This document shows positions 63,967-64,000 of a stretch of DNA of 64,000 nt, piece by piece. A model generated the notes under the pieces. The model worked only from the letters and a program-made list of their open reading frames with translations, made no database searches and had not been told where the DNA came from. The DNA is from Chloroflexota bacterium (GTDB lineage Bacteria > Chloroflexota > UBA6077 > FW602-bin22 > CADDYW01). Each line of letters starts with the position of its first letter. The first letter of the stretch is position 1. The stretch lies in contig CADDYW010000007.1 in NCBI GenBank assembly GCA_902810745.1, positions 38,856 to 102,855 of the forward strand, in the 5' to 3' direction. A program made the translations under genes and the position numbers.

Positions 63967-64000
63967 GCTACTCCCTTTCCTACCTTACGATTTTGCGCTT

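Overview
The window is GC-rich, densely coded bacterial chromosome. It most likely comes from the phylum Chloroflexota, perhaps near the Thermomicrobia, although an actinobacterial-type host cannot be excluded. The evidence is a T-box-controlled trp operon, a large ATPase/TPR LuxR regulator, a MenA-type prenyltransferase, many GTG/TTG starts and secreted proteins ending in a short V-Y-L-P tail. I see no rRNA, tRNA, CRISPR array, prophage or intact transposase.

Layout. 1-12 kb: the end of a glycerophosphodiesterase gene, a multi-PAS histidine kinase with a degenerate ATP site, two DUF378 membrane proteins around a MITE, a TrmB regulator followed by an unusual short PurA/PurZ-family enzyme, an SPFH protein, an EamA transporter and a GT39-like glycosyltransferase. 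12-20.5 kb: metal, sulfur and stress functions, namely a ZIP-like transporter, an MBL-rhodanese protein, an ArsR/P1B-ATPase metal-efflux operon with a clear promoter and operator, an aquaporin, a frameshifted cupredoxin and a DUF6295/dienelactone hydrolase pair. Three related 181-182 bp elements with inverted termini lie at 4.2, 14.1 and 18.4 kb.

20.7-29.6 kb: promoter, T-box leader and terminator, then trpE-trpG-trpD-trpC-trpS-trpF-trpB-unknown HhH-like protein-GNAT remnant-trpA. Uncharged tRNA-Trp is expected to control both tryptophan synthesis and its own synthetase. 29.7-36.8 kb: pyruvate phosphate dikinase, a CPBP protease, primase (dnaG) and the main sigma factor (rpoD). 37-42.3 kb: an aldo/keto reductase facing a minus-strand group of marR, a CLC channel, a cupin and a RuBisCO-like protein. 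42.4-50 kb: a lipoprotein, a membrane-anchored sulfite-oxidase-family protein, a PRC-barrel-like protein, a CDF transporter with three repeated cytosolic domains, a degenerate SDR and a LarA-like protein. 49.7-56.5 kb: an unknown gene overlapping nagB, SDR, an unknown family, VOC, a PPOX-fold protein and menA. 56.5-64 kb: a secreted beta-propeller-like protein, a LuxR-ATPase-TPR regulator overlapping a BNR-repeat lipoprotein, a small unknown, a LON-domain protein and an SDR.

The best leads for unusual biology are the PurA-like enzyme with altered active-site residues, the RuBisCO-like protein cluster, the T-box operon with its embedded HhH-like gene, and the MITE family that supplies stop codons to neighbouring genes. 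Everything here is from reading the sequence; no database search was possible, and family assignments rest on remembered motifs.
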